Source: Candidatus Endomicrobium embiratermitis
Lineage (GTDB): Bacteria; Elusimicrobiota; Endomicrobiia; Endomicrobiales; Endomicrobiaceae
DNA: 64,000 nucleotides
Assembly: GCA_009781315.1 (NCBI GenBank)
Contig: WQYI01000001.1
Span: forward strand, 310,001-374,000
Reading direction: 5' to 3'
Below, in pieces: positions 17,185 through 26,373 of this stretch; position 1 is the first letter of the stretch, and every line of letters begins with the position of its first letter. The translations under genes were made by a program, and so were the position numbers. The notes under the pieces were generated by a model that was not told where the DNA came from, ran no database searches, and worked only from the letters and a program-made list of their open reading frames with translations.

Positions 17185-18104
17185 ATTGTCTCCCAGGATG
17201 TACCGCCTTGCGGGCGTGTTTTCCATTTTCTGTGAAACCAGAACCATTGTTCCGGATATTCTTTTACAACAGCTTCGAGCTGTTGAGAATAGATTGTACT
17301 GATTGTTTTTATATCTTCTTCTTCATTTCCGGAATCAGGCAGCGGAATTTGTCCTATTTTCATTTTCATTGAACCGTCTTTTTGCCTTGCGCCGAAAGCC
17401 GTTATAATAGGGCATTTTGCCTTCAAAGCAAAAATCGCCGCGCCTTTAGGAGTGGACGCCAGCCTTTCGAAAAAAGGAACAAAAACGCCTTGTTTGCCTG
17501 CGTCTTGGTCGGAAAGAACCGCTACAAACTCATTATTTCTTAAAGCTTTTATAACGTTTCTGAAAGCCGTGCCCGGAGGGTCCTTATAAATAGCGTGAAA
17601 TCCCTGTTTAGTTCTTATTTCGTTCATAAGTTTGTCGACAAGTTCATTAGACTGTTTAGCCACTATAACCGACATAGGATATCTCTTGGAAAATGAAAGC
17701 GCGGTAAGCTCCCAGTTGCCGAAATGCGCGGACATTAAAATAGCGCCTTTGCCGTTTTTATGTATTTTTTCAAATATTTCTTCATCTCCGGAGCCAAAAG
17801 TCATAAGTTTTTTTATCTCGTCATCCGACATTTTCGGAAAAAACATTATGTCTATAAAAGTTCCGGCAAAATTTATATAGATTTTTTTAGTTATACGTTT
17901 TATTTCTTTCAAGGTTTTTTGGGGAAAAGACAGCGTAAGCATATCAATAATGTGTTTTTTTCTTATCGGAATAAAATAATAGGCAAAAACCGCAAAAATT
18001 CTTCCTATCTTATGCGCTAAATTTCTCGGAATTAAACGTAAAAAAAACATCGCGGACTTTAATGCGAAATATTCGGTGTAATTTTGGATTTTAGTTCTTT
18101 TCAA
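17181..18104 (-). CDS. Lipid A biosynthesis acyltransferase (LpxL/HtrB family)
   Basis: Adds a secondary acyl chain to lipid A at the inner membrane. 307 residues; an N-terminal membrane segment (about 15-50) and the HxxxxD/E acyltransferase motif in SAHFGNWELTALSF (about 120-133). Later LSDQDAGKQGVFVPFFERLASTPKGAAIFALK is typical of the LpxL/M family. The start codon is TTG at 18104, preceded by AGAGG. Which lipid A position it acylates cannot be read from sequence. Its 3' end overlaps a small lipoprotein gene. Confidence 0.88.
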   Translation of the reverse strand: MKRTKIQNYTEYFALKSAMFFLRLIPRNLAHKIGRIFAVFAYYFIPIRKKHIIDMLTLSFPQKTLKEIKRITKKIYINFAGTFIDIMFFPKMSDDEIKKLMTFGSGDEEIFEKIHKNGKGAILMSAHFGNWELTALSFSKRYPMSVIVAKQSNELVDKLMNEIRTKQGFHAIYKDPPGTAFRNVIKALRNNEFVAVLSDQDAGKQGVFVPFFERLASTPKGAAIFALKAKCPIITAFGARQKDGSMKMKIGQIPLPDSGNEEEDIKTISTIYSQQLEAVVKEYPEQWFWFHRKWKTRPQGGTSWETI

Positions 18105-18179
18105 GGTAAGAGAACCTCTAAAAATATACTATACTGATATGTCTTGAAATTCGTTATTTGAAATCCATTCTGTTCTGTA

Positions 18180-18300
18180 TTTAACATGGATCCCCAATTA
18201 CAACATTTGGAGATGACAAAAAAGATGAATTACAACCTGTTTTTGGATTGCCACGTCACTCCGTTCCCCGTAATGACAAAAGAGAGGATTAACAGCCTGC
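18180..18300. repeat. Interspersed repeat, two copies in tandem (copies 3a and 3b)
   Basis: ATGGATCCCCAATTACAAC...GGAGATGAC, then GGATTGCCACGTCACTCC...CCGTAATGAC. Both have the GGAT...ATGAC end pairing of this family. They occupy the gap between the DUF362 gene and the acyltransferase. Confidence 0.55.
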
Positions 18301-18305
18301 TTTTG

Positions 18306-19439
18306 TCAATTTTCCCTGATGAACAGACCGGCGAGAAAACTCTTTTTAAAATTAACGGCTTTATAAGGACATACTTCGTGACAGCAAAAACAGCTTATAC
18401 AATCGGAATCAGATACATGCGGATATTGTTTTTTACCGATAACCTCTATCGCTTTAACAGGGCAGGATTTTACACAAAGCATGCATTTGGCGCATTTATT
18501 TTTATTTATTTTAGCTTTAACCCATAAAAAAGACCCCAGAGTCTTTACAAGAGATTTGGGAATGTAATCAAGAGCTCTTGTCTGCGGGAATTTAAAATTT
18601 TCAAGATTGAAATCTCTTATATCGTTTCCTATAACTTCCAAGCCTTCTATACTTTTTTTGCTTATTCCAAGATTTTGGGAAATAAAATTTTTCGAAATAT
18701 CGAAATTTAAAGCGTCTAAAATATAGGCGTCTAAAACCGGCGTATCGGCTGAAGCCGCTATAATTCCCATTTTCCGCACTTCGCCTCCCGAAGGACCGTT
18801 TCCTTCCATCCCGTATATGCCGTCAATAAGGGTAAATCTGATTTTATCTTTTAAAAACAAATAAATATTCGTAAGCAAATCGGCAAATTCTTTATTTTTT
18901 GAAGCGTATTTGTGATACTCTACTTTCATTAATCCTGGGATGCAGCCGTATAAATTTTTAACGCCCGCGGTAAAAAGCATAAGGGAATGCGTTTTTAGTT
19001 TTGGCAGATTTATAATTCCGTCGCAGTTTAAAACCGCGTTTGAAAAATGCGCTTTTTTTACGTTTTTATCGTTTATGTCGATTTCTTGAGAACCCGCGGC
19101 CTCAAAGTTTATAAGTTCGACATTTTCTTCTTTGCATATTTCTTCCATACCCGTGACTTTCCATAAATTTTTAATGTCCCTTATGGCTCCGCCGGGGCTG
19201 TCTCCTACAACGGGAGTCGCGCCTGCTTGTTTTACAAGCTGTATAACGGCTTTTACTATCTTGGGATGGGTTGTAACCGCTTTTTCAGGATCTTTCGGGC
19301 TTAAAAGGTTAGGCTTTATGAGGATTTTTTCGCCGGGTTTCACAAAATTAGAAATTCCGCCCAGAAGCCTGAGCGTTTCTTTGACGGCAGGATTTGATTT
19401 ATTATAATCGCCGCATTTAAGCAAACTGATTTTTGTCAT
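18306..19439 (-). CDS. DUF362 protein with C-terminal 2x[4Fe-4S] ferredoxin domain
   Basis: 377 residues. The DUF362 domain (about 1-300) starts ISLLKCGDYNKSNPAVKETLRLLGG; it includes ILIKPNLLSPKDPEKAVTTHP and GDSPGG. Two ferredoxin clusters follow, CAKCMLCVKSCP and CISCFCCHEVCP (about 316-360). Such proteins are probable iron-sulfur redox proteins of anaerobes; the substrate is unknown. It lies after smc with an 8-mer element between. Ribosome site AGGAATT. Confidence 0.85.
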   Translation of the reverse strand: MTKISLLKCGDYNKSNPAVKETLRLLGGISNFVKPGEKILIKPNLLSPKDPEKAVTTHPKIVKAVIQLVKQAGATPVVGDSPGGAIRDIKNLWKVTGMEEICKEENVELINFEAAGSQEIDINDKNVKKAHFSNAVLNCDGIINLPKLKTHSLMLFTAGVKNLYGCIPGLMKVEYHKYASKNKEFADLLTNIYLFLKDKIRFTLIDGIYGMEGNGPSGGEVRKMGIIAASADTPVLDAYILDALNFDISKNFISQNLGISKKSIEGLEVIGNDIRDFNLENFKFPQTRALDYIPKSLVKTLGSFLWVKAKINKNKCAKCMLCVKSCPVKAIEVIGKKQYPHVSDSDCISCFCCHEVCPYKAVNFKKSFLAGLFIREN

Positions 19440-19451
19440 TTATAATTCCTG

Positions 19452-19565
19452 AGATGCTTAGATGCATTGACGCACGGATGCATGGTAAACAGCCTTTGCG
19501 TTTTACCGTTGTTCTTTTTTGTATTTTCTACGCATCCATACTTCCATTCCTCTATGCATCTGCCG
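19452..19565. repeat. 8-mer arm element E6 (AGATGCAT family)
   Basis: Left arm AGATGCTT AGATGCAT TGACGCAC GGATGCAT, then GGTAAACAGCC. On the other strand the right arm is AGATGCAT AGAGGAAT GGAAGTAT GGATGCGT. Four octamers each. GGTAAA/TTTACC pair around the loop. It ends at the smc stop codon. Confidence 0.85.
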
Positions 19566-19567
19566 TT

Positions 19568-22500
19568 CTAGGCTTCCTGCTGAACCGCATCGGTCTTATT
19601 CATTCTTACCGATATTATTTTAGAGACACCGTGTTCTTCCATTGTTACGCCATAGAGGATGTCCGCGGTTTCCATTGTGCGTTTATTATGCGTTACTACC
19701 AAAAACTGCGTTTTTGAGACGAATTCTTTAACCATAGCGTTATATCTGCCGACATTCGCCTCGTCAAGAGGCGCGTCGACTTCGTCTAATATGCAAAAAG
19801 GAGAAGGTTTTACCATAAAAAACGCAAAAAGCAAAGCTACCGCGGTTAAAGCTTTTTCGCCTCCGGAACATAAAGAAATATTTTGAAGTTTTTTTCCGGG
19901 AGGCTGCGCGTAAATATCAACGCCGCTTTCCAAAAGATTATTTTCGTCGGTAAGCATCAAATCCGCTTCCCCGCCGCCGAAAAGCTTGCGGTAAAGCTCC
20001 CTGAAATTTCCCCTCACTATGTCGAAAGTCTTTTTAAAATTTTCTATTGTCGAGCGGTTAATCTTTTTTATCACTTCATGTAAATCGTCTTTGGCTTTAA
20101 GCAAATCCTGCTGCTGCGTTAAAAGAAAATTGTACCGCTGTTCCAAAGCGTCGTATTCTTCCTGGGCCGCGAGATTTACGGATCCCAGAGATTCCATTTT
20201 TCTTTTTATTCTCGCGATCTCCTCGCTATTCACTTCCACGCCGTCAAAATCATTCTTTATTTCTTCATAAGGTTTTCCGTAAGTTTCAAGAAGGCGTTTT
20301 TCCAAATCGTTTTTCTGGTAATCAAAATTTTTCAAATCGACTTGCATTGAATTCATTTCATTATTTAACGCGTCGACTTTATTTCTCAAATCATGCCATG
20401 CGCTTGTTTTGGAATCTATGTTTTCCTGAAATCCTTCTTTATCGCTAAGCGAAAGCTGTATTTCGGATTCTTTTTTAGCCTGTTCCTCGTACAACTGCCG
20501 TATTTTTACGGTTTCGGTTTCCTGAAGAGTTAAAACTTCCGAAAGTTTTGTTTCGTTTGCCGCCGTTCTGTTTACGGCATATTCTATTTGCCTCTTGATA
20601 TTTTCAATATTGTCTAAAATATACTGCTGGCCTTTCTGCCTGTTTTCAAGCTCGGCGGATTTCTTGTCCCAGACGCTTCTTGCTTCCATCATAACCGGCG
20701 CAATAAGCTCTTCGTCTTTTCTCAAAGAAATTATATCGTTTTCGATATCTTTGAGTTCCGCGTAAATCCTGTTTTCCTCGTCTTCAATTCCTGCAAGCTG
20801 TCCGTCATATACGGATATTTTATCGTTAAAAGATTCAAGTTCCGCGTTTTTTGAAGCGATTTCTTCTTTATGCCTGTTTATTTCTTCAACGGTATTTTTT
20901 ATATCGCCGCGTTTTTCTTCAATCTGAGCTTGCCTGCTTTCTACCTGCGTTTTGATTTTTACGGATTCAAAACCGAAGCGTTCTTTTTCAAGCTTAGAGT
21001 TTATCTGGTAATCGTTAATTTTTTCTATTTCAGCCTGAATTAAAGTTATATTTTGTTTTATTTCTTCGGACTTTTCCTGAAGTTTTTTTATCTGCTCTTC
21101 GATAAGAACAGGTTTTTCAAAAGCAGGCTTCCCTCCGCCCTGAACTATGACGTTTCCGTATATTTTATTTCCGGAAACTATAGCGTTTGAACAGACAAAC
21201 CTTATTATTTTTTCGTTTTCAGGAGAATATCTTATATATTTTATAAGTTCCGTATATCCGACGGGCAGCCCGACGGGCGAAGAATATGTGTCGGATATTT
21301 TGTCGGAAATTATAAACGAAAGTCTGCTTAAACCGTTTTCTTCCAAAAAGCGTATAGCGGCTTCGGCGTTTTCCGCGCTGTCGCAGACCAAGTAATTAAG
21401 TTTTTCACCCAAAGCGGAAGCTATAAGCTCGTCTTTATCGTCATCGGCGTCTATAAGACTGCTTATCGGACCTCTCGCTATGCCTAAATTTAAAACCGCC
21501 TTTATTGACGAACGTATGGGGTCCTGCTGGTCAAACTCTTTTAATGTTTCTATTCTCGAACCGTTTGAGGCTATATTTTCTTTATATTGCGAAAGTTTGT
21601 CCTCTAAAGCGTCGATTTTTGCTTCATTTTCAAGAACGTTTTTGTTTATTTCCTCTTTCTTGGATTCAAAATCCGACAAAGACTGCTGCGCTGCAACAAG
21701 CTCGGCTGCTATATTCGCGATTTCCTTATTCGCGGGCTCTATGTCGTTTTCAAGCCTGGATATAATTCTCTGAAGCGACGAAGCTTCCGCGTCGAGATGT
21801 ATTTTCGTTTCTGAAAGTTCGGCTTTTAAATTAATCTGCGTTTCTTTTTCGTCGGCAAGTTCCGCAAGCCTTGCGCGGATTGAACTTTCTTTAGACTGCG
21901 CATCCGAAAGTTTTGATTTTACCAGGTTGTATTGCTGTTCTTTTTCTTTATATGATTTCTCAAGATTTTCCGCTTCCGCTAAAAGAGGACTGTCGTCCGT
22001 GTCAAGCGAATTCAGCTGAATTTCGTACTGCGAAACTTTTTCTCGGTTTATTACAAGCTCCTGCGAAAACCTTTCCTGCTCCGCGCGTATCTCGTTTTCT
22101 CTTTGAGACGAGTTTTGTATTGTGTTGTCGGAAATAGCTATATTTGCTTTTATCTCGCTTAACTCTCTGTTGAGGCTGACGTATTGCTCGTTTTTCTCGT
22201 CAAGGTTTAAGCGCATTTCCTGTATTTCGGCGTCGGTTTGGGCAAGAACGGTATTGTTGGATTCAAACTCTTTGATTTTCGGGTCCAAATCCTTTTTTAA
22301 ACGCTCTATTTCCTCGTTGCCGTATTTTATATGCTGAACAAGAGCCGCTACTTCGTATTTAGCAAGCTCTTCCTGATACTTTTTATACTGTTTGGCTTTT
22401 TTTGCGGCAATATCCAACGCTTTTATCTGGTCGCCGTGTATGGCCAAAGCGTCGGAAAGACGTCCCATATCTCCGTCGATTTTTTCAAGCCTTCTTAAAG

Positions 22501-23029
22501 TTTCTTCCCTGCGGACTTTATATTTTGCGACGCCCGCGGCTTCTTCAAAAAGTTCTCTTCTGTCTTCGGGTTTTGCGGTTGTCAAAAAATCGACTTTTCC
22601 CTGCTCTATTATGGAATATCCGTCGGAACCGATGCCGGTATCCAAAAACATATCTTTTATGTCTTTGAGCCTGCACTGTGTTTTATTTATATAATATTCG
22701 CTTTCACCGCTTCTGAATAACCTTCTTGTCACAATAACTTCGGAATAATCTATAGGCAAAACGTTTTGGGAATTGTCAAAGATAAGAGAAACTTCGGACA
22801 TACCTGTCGTGGGTCTGGTCTGGGTGCCGCCGAATATGACTTCCTGCATATGCGCGCTTCTCATCGACTTGGCTTTCTGCTCGCCAAGGCACCAGCGTAC
22901 CGCGTCGGCAATATTGGATTTTCCGCACCCGTTAGGACCTATAATCGCCGTTATGCCCGGTTCAAAATCCAAAATCGTTCTGTCGGCAAAAGACTTAAAG
23001 CCGCATATTTCAACTTTCTTTAAATACAT
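19568..23029 (-). CDS. smc: Chromosome segregation/condensin protein SMC
   Basis: ATPase that compacts and organises the chromosome. 1153 residues, full length. Walker A GPNGCGKSNIADAVRW (about 32-47), long coiled coil (about 165-490), hinge (about 505-650, with GPISSLIDADDD and GNVIVQGGGK), second coil (about 660-985). C-terminal head with signature LCSGGEKALTAVALLFAFF and Walker B CILDEVDAPLDEANVGRY. Ribosome site AAGGGAA. No scpA or scpB is in the window. Confidence 0.97.
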   Translation of the reverse strand: MYLKKVEICGFKSFADRTILDFEPGITAIIGPNGCGKSNIADAVRWCLGEQKAKSMRSAHMQEVIFGGTQTRPTTGMSEVSLIFDNSQNVLPIDYSEVIVTRRLFRSGESEYYINKTQCRLKDIKDMFLDTGIGSDGYSIIEQGKVDFLTTAKPEDRRELFEEAAGVAKYKVRREETLRRLEKIDGDMGRLSDALAIHGDQIKALDIAAKKAKQYKKYQEELAKYEVAALVQHIKYGNEEIERLKKDLDPKIKEFESNNTVLAQTDAEIQEMRLNLDEKNEQYVSLNRELSEIKANIAISDNTIQNSSQRENEIRAEQERFSQELVINREKVSQYEIQLNSLDTDDSPLLAEAENLEKSYKEKEQQYNLVKSKLSDAQSKESSIRARLAELADEKETQINLKAELSETKIHLDAEASSLQRIISRLENDIEPANKEIANIAAELVAAQQSLSDFESKKEEINKNVLENEAKIDALEDKLSQYKENIASNGSRIETLKEFDQQDPIRSSIKAVLNLGIARGPISSLIDADDDKDELIASALGEKLNYLVCDSAENAEAAIRFLEENGLSRLSFIISDKISDTYSSPVGLPVGYTELIKYIRYSPENEKIIRFVCSNAIVSGNKIYGNVIVQGGGKPAFEKPVLIEEQIKKLQEKSEEIKQNITLIQAEIEKINDYQINSKLEKERFGFESVKIKTQVESRQAQIEEKRGDIKNTVEEINRHKEEIASKNAELESFNDKISVYDGQLAGIEDEENRIYAELKDIENDIISLRKDEELIAPVMMEARSVWDKKSAELENRQKGQQYILDNIENIKRQIEYAVNRTAANETKLSEVLTLQETETVKIRQLYEEQAKKESEIQLSLSDKEGFQENIDSKTSAWHDLRNKVDALNNEMNSMQVDLKNFDYQKNDLEKRLLETYGKPYEEIKNDFDGVEVNSEEIARIKRKMESLGSVNLAAQEEYDALEQRYNFLLTQQQDLLKAKDDLHEVIKKINRSTIENFKKTFDIVRGNFRELYRKLFGGGEADLMLTDENNLLESGVDIYAQPPGKKLQNISLCSGGEKALTAVALLFAFFMVKPSPFCILDEVDAPLDEANVGRYNAMVKEFVSKTQFLVVTHNKRTMETADILYGVTMEEHGVSKIISVRMNKTDAVQQEA

Positions 23030-23047
23030 TATTTTCCCTTATAAATG

Positions 23048-23168
23048 AAAGAATGAAGATTAGAGAGTTAAGAGTGGAGATACGTCAAAAAAATCATAAA
23101 CTGCAAAAATTATATATATAACATCAAAATTTTGTAATATTTTTACTCTTAACTCTTCAATCTTCACC
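23048..23168. repeat. 7-mer arm element E7 (GAGTTAA family)
   Basis: Left arm GAATGAA GATTAGA GAGTTAA GAGTGGA. On the other strand the right arm is GGGTGAA GATTGAA GAGTTAA GAGTAAA. Four heptamers each. The AT-rich centre lacks the usual mini-hairpins. It lies between the 66-aa gene and smc. Confidence 0.8.
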
Positions 23169-23176
23169 CTGATTTC

Positions 23177-23377
23177 TCAGTATTCTTCGGGAGAAAGGCC
23201 TTCATAGGCCTTTCTCAATCGTTCCTGATAATCTTCGTTGTTATTTTTACCGCGCTTGCATGCAGTCACAGCCAAAACTACAGTCGAACATACGACCATG
23301 GAAGCAAGAAAAAACTTGCCTAAACACTCGCAAAAACCGTCTATAGACGATTTGCTTTTATTTAACATACCGAACAT
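23177..23377 (-). CDS. Small hypothetical protein with one membrane helix
   Basis: 66 residues, not recognised. A hydrophobic segment FFLASMVVCSTVVLAVTAC (about 22-40) ends in a possible lipobox-like cysteine and is followed by a charged tail ending LSPEEY. It overlaps the preceding gene by 16 nt. The start at 23377 has GAGGA only 2 nt away; the in-frame ATG at 23368, which overlaps the upstream stop, has better spacing. Probably co-transcribed with the H1-like gene and smc. Confidence 0.5.
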   Translation of the reverse strand: MFGMLNKSKSSIDGFCECLGKFFLASMVVCSTVVLAVTACKRGKNNNEDYQERLRKAYEGLSPEEY

Positions 23378-23820
23378 TTCCTCGGAGAAGTCTTTAAAAT
23401 GGTATTTCCGTCGGGAGCGACAAGCCTTGCTGCAATGGAGTATTTGCCCGGAGTAAAATATATCCAGTCAAACCACCAATATCCTCCGCCGAATCTGCAC
23501 GGAATCCATTCGCCGTTATTGAAAGATATTTCGACATAGCCGTCTTGCGACGCACCTACACGTATCGCATAATGCTGACCACAGATTGTTTCCGAATTAA
23601 CGGGGTAATCTATATATAAATGAGCATTCGAATTTGTATTCACAGAAGCAGGAGCAGATTTTTTTAAGGTTACGTCTTTTTTTACAGCCGTTTTAACGGC
23701 TTTCTTTACGACAGTTTTTTTTGAAGCTGCTCTTTTTTTTGCAGGAGTTTTTGTTTTTGTTTCCGCAGTTTGACATATAGTTTCCTGCGCGTCTTTTTTC
23801 TTAACAGATTTTGTTGCCAT
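23362..23820 (-). CDS. Hypothetical protein with histone H1-like basic tail and beta-sandwich-like C-terminus
   Basis: 152 residues, family not recognised. Residues about 1-70 are rich in Lys/Ala/Thr with KKxxxKKAV-type repeats (KTKTPAKKRAASKKTVVKKA), like bacterial H1-type DNA-binding tails. Residues about 75-152 are different: aromatic and glycine-rich (FNNGEWIPCRFGGGYWWFDW, YSIAARLVAPDG), resembling an Ig-like or carbohydrate-module strand pattern. The ATG at 23820 has GGAGGACT, far better than the longer frame from 23859. A strong promoter lies upstream (23878-23906). The combination suggests a nucleoid or surface role; I cannot choose between them. Confidence 0.65.
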   Translation of the reverse strand: MATKSVKKKDAQETICQTAETKTKTPAKKRAASKKTVVKKAVKTAVKKDVTLKKSAPASVNTNSNAHLYIDYPVNSETICGQHYAIRVGASQDGYVEISFNNGEWIPCRFGGGYWWFDWIYFTPGKYSIAARLVAPDGNTILKTSPRKCSVC

Positions 23821-23877
23821 TTTTAAGTCCTCCAAAATAAAATTATGGCGCATATTCACGCCACGCCTATGACATTA

Positions 23878-23906
23878 ATTCTACAAACTTACATTTAAAA
23901 AATCAA
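23878..23906 (-). promoter_or_regulatory. Promoter of the H1-like gene and smc unit
   Basis: Minus-strand TTGATT, 17 bp, TAGAAT (-35 at 23901-23906, -10 at 23878-23883). A roughly 50-nt leader contains TGGCG-TGAATATG-CGCCA, a small stem-loop ahead of the GGAGG ribosome site. Confidence 0.6.
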
Positions 23907-23922
23907 TTGTTTTTTAACAACA

Positions 23923-24007
23923 GAAGTTGAGATGATGAGATGATGGGAAGTTGGGCAACGGCTTTGTTTTTGCTCAACTTCTCAGCCTCGCAACTTCTAA
24001 TCTTCTA
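23923..24007. repeat. 8-mer arm element E8 (GATGATGA family)
   Basis: Left arm GAAGTTGA GATGATGA GATGATGG GAAGTTGG, then GCAACGGC. On the other strand the right arm is GAAGATTA GAAGTTGC GAGGCTGA GAAGTTGA, then GC. Four octamers per arm. Confidence 0.9.
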
Positions 24008-24012
24008 AATGG

Positions 24013-25128
24013 TCAGCTCATTTCGTATATCGCGTATTTTTTATATATTCTCCCGTTCATCATTTCCGCGGTACGCTGAGTCATAATATTGTCGTCAAGA
24101 ACCCATGATAATTCGCAGTGTTTATAGCCGTTTTTCAAAGCGTTTTTAAGCCCTTTTTCATACATTATCGCTTCAATGCCTTTATGCCTGTACTCTTTTA
24201 TGACGCCCATTACCATAAGCCTTAAACTGTCTATTTTTTTTCTGTAATACATAAACTTAAAAAGCCCGAAAGGAAGCAAACTGCCGTTTAATTTTTTTAA
24301 AACCTGATTATAATCCGGCAAAGATATGAGCATCCCGACCGGAGAACCCGCGACAGAGGCAATTATAATCATATCGGGGTCCACAAGCATTTTTAGTTTT
24401 GAAGCTATATAAACGAATTCTTCGTCTGTCCATGGAACAAAACCCCAATTCTTTTCCCATGCACGGTTATATATGGATATAGCGGCTTTTAAATCTTCGC
24501 TGAAAGTCGCTTTTTGGAGATTTTTTATTTTCAAAGTCGGCAATTTCTTTTTTGCCATTTCCACCACGCGCCCGAGTCTGCCGACTCTTGAATCCCCTAC
24601 AACGTCCATATCATACGCGTAAAGCTCTTTAATTTTTTTCAAACCGGACTTTTGTGCAAGATTCAAATAATACTCCGGCGTATAACTCATCATAATGCTC
24701 GGTGAAATTTCAAAACCTTCCGATAAAAAACCGCATTCGTCGTTTGTCGAAGGATTCATCGGACCCATCATCTTATATATGCTGTTTCCCCTAAGCCAGG
24801 ATTTTGCCGCATCAAAAAGAGCTTTTGCGGTTTCAACATTGTCTATACATTCAAAAAAACCGAAAAAACCGCATTTATCATCCTGAAAATTTATGTAATT
24901 GTAATCTATTATGGCGGCGATTCTTCCGGTTATGTTATTGTGTTCGTCATAAGACAAAAACAGTTGGCGTTTTGCATGGAGCCAAAAAGGATTTTTATCT
25001 TCGGAAAGCATATCTATTATTTCTGAAATTAAAGGAGGCACCCACGGGCTGTCTTCGGAATATATTTTCCACGGAAAACGGATAAATTGCCTGAACTGCT
25101 TACTTGTTTCAACTTTTACTATTTTCAT
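24013..25128 (-). CDS. GNAT-fold N-acyltransferase, candidate bacterial ceramide synthase
   Basis: 371 residues, GNAT-like fold of the YghO-like group. Visible pieces are an N-terminal FIRFPWKIYSEDSPWVPPL (about 15-33), GPMNPSTNDECGFLSEGFE in the middle (about 139-157), and a C-terminal acyl-CoA-site-like segment VMGVIKEYRHKGIEAIMYEKGL (about 310-331). It lies 39 nt after a serine palmitoyltransferase-like gene, which follows an NAD-dependent epimerase-like gene. This trio matches the known bacterial ceramide route, in which a GNAT-family enzyme acylates 3-ketosphinganine. That role is inferred from context. Alternative: an unrelated GNAT enzyme. Ribosome site GGGG. Confidence 0.7.
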   Translation of the reverse strand: MKIVKVETSKQFRQFIRFPWKIYSEDSPWVPPLISEIIDMLSEDKNPFWLHAKRQLFLSYDEHNNITGRIAAIIDYNYINFQDDKCGFFGFFECIDNVETAKALFDAAKSWLRGNSIYKMMGPMNPSTNDECGFLSEGFEISPSIMMSYTPEYYLNLAQKSGLKKIKELYAYDMDVVGDSRVGRLGRVVEMAKKKLPTLKIKNLQKATFSEDLKAAISIYNRAWEKNWGFVPWTDEEFVYIASKLKMLVDPDMIIIASVAGSPVGMLISLPDYNQVLKKLNGSLLPFGLFKFMYYRKKIDSLRLMVMGVIKEYRHKGIEAIMYEKGLKNALKNGYKHCELSWVLDDNIMTQRTAEMMNGRIYKKYAIYEMS

Positions 25129-25167
25129 ATTACCCCGGCATTTAAACTTTGAACTTTTCAGTTGTCG

Positions 25168-26352
25168 TTAAATTATTCCCAGCGCTTTTCCTACTTTTGA
25201 GAATTTATCCAGAATGAAATCCAAATGTTCATCGGTATGCGTCGCCATATAAGACGTTCTTATTATAGCCTGGCCTTCAGGCACGGCGGGAGTTACTACC
25301 GGAGACGCGAAAACGCCTTCGTCAAAAAGCATTCTCCACATTTTAAAAGCGACCATATCGCTTCCGACCGTTAAAGGAATTATAGGAGATTGGGAATGAT
25401 TGGTATCGTAGCCCATTGCTTTAAACGCTTCTTTCATTTTGTTTGCCGTATCCATAAGTTTTACTCTTCTTTCCGGCTCCTGAATCATCAAATCCAACGC
25501 CGCGTCTATCGCTCCTACGCACGCGGGAGGAAGGCTTGCGGTAAAAATCATAGGTCTTGCCGCATGTTTTACATAATCGATCACTTCCGCTCTGCTTGCA
25601 ATAAATCCGCCTATTGAAGCAAGCGACTTTGAAGCCGTCGCCATCAAAACGTCGACATTTTCTTCCAAATTAAAATGTGAACCCGTTCCTTTTCCGTCTT
25701 TACCGATTACGCCTATGGAATGAGCTTCGTCGACAAAAAGTCTCGCGCCGTATTTTTTGGCAAGTTTGGATATTTCAGGCAGATTGGCTATGTCGCCTTC
25801 CATGCTGAATATGCCGTCTACTACTATAAGAATTGCTTTGCCTTCGTTTTTCTTAAGAACCCTTTCAAGATCCGCCATATCGTTATGGCGAAACCTGACC
25901 ATATCGCCGAAAGACAAACGGCAGCCGTCTATAATTGAAGCGTGGTCAAGTTTATCGGTCACTAAAATTTCGCCTTTGCCGACAAGACACGACAAAGAAC
26001 CTAAATTCGAATGATGACCCGTCGTAAAAAGAATCGCGTCTTCTTTACCCACAAATTTCGCAAACTTTTTTTCAACTTTTTCATGCAAATCGCTCGTTCC
26101 GTTAAGAAATCTCGAACCTGTTCCCGAAGTCCCGTATTTTTTTGCCGCTTCCATTGAAGCTTCTATTACTTTGGGATGGCTTGCAAGACCCAAATAATTA
26201 TTTGAACATACAACCACTTTTTTGTTGCCGTCAACTATAGTTTCCGGTCCCTGCTGCGATTCTACTCTGTGAAAATATGGATAGACACCTGCTTTTTTAA
26301 GATCGTTAGCACCGTGAAAATCAAGGCATTTCTCAAAAATATCCGCGCTCAT
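25168..26352 (-). CDS. spt: Serine palmitoyltransferase-like alpha-oxoamine synthase
   Basis: PLP enzyme predicted to condense serine with a long-chain acyl thioester to 3-ketosphinganine. 394 residues, about the size of Bacteroidetes SPT. The PLP lysine sits in TASKSLASIGGF (about 240-251), with DEAHSIGVIG before it. Family-wide markers are GVYPYFHRVES, SRFLNGTSDLHEKVEKKF, RHNDMADLE and SPIIPLTVG. Glycine C-acetyltransferase (Kbl) and BioF are the alternatives. No tdh or other bio gene is nearby, and the GVYPYF...SPIIPL pattern fits SPT better. Ribosome site AGGGGA. Confidence 0.8.
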   Translation of the reverse strand: MSADIFEKCLDFHGANDLKKAGVYPYFHRVESQQGPETIVDGNKKVVVCSNNYLGLASHPKVIEASMEAAKKYGTSGTGSRFLNGTSDLHEKVEKKFAKFVGKEDAILFTTGHHSNLGSLSCLVGKGEILVTDKLDHASIIDGCRLSFGDMVRFRHNDMADLERVLKKNEGKAILIVVDGIFSMEGDIANLPEISKLAKKYGARLFVDEAHSIGVIGKDGKGTGSHFNLEENVDVLMATASKSLASIGGFIASRAEVIDYVKHAARPMIFTASLPPACVGAIDAALDLMIQEPERRVKLMDTANKMKEAFKAMGYDTNHSQSPIIPLTVGSDMVAFKMWRMLFDEGVFASPVVTPAVPEGQAIIRTSYMATHTDEHLDFILDKFSKVGKALGII

Positions 26353-26373
26353 TTTTATGCAAGTCCCCTTTAT

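Noticed and set aside
18186-18527. A 113-residue plus-strand frame
   Set aside because: It covers two interspersed repeats and the antisense of the DUF362 gene end.
25168-26352. Glycine C-acetyltransferase (Kbl) or 8-amino-7-oxononanoate synthase (BioF)
   Set aside because: Same fold, but no tdh or biotin genes are nearby, and the motif pattern and neighbours fit serine palmitoyltransferase better. Not fully excluded.
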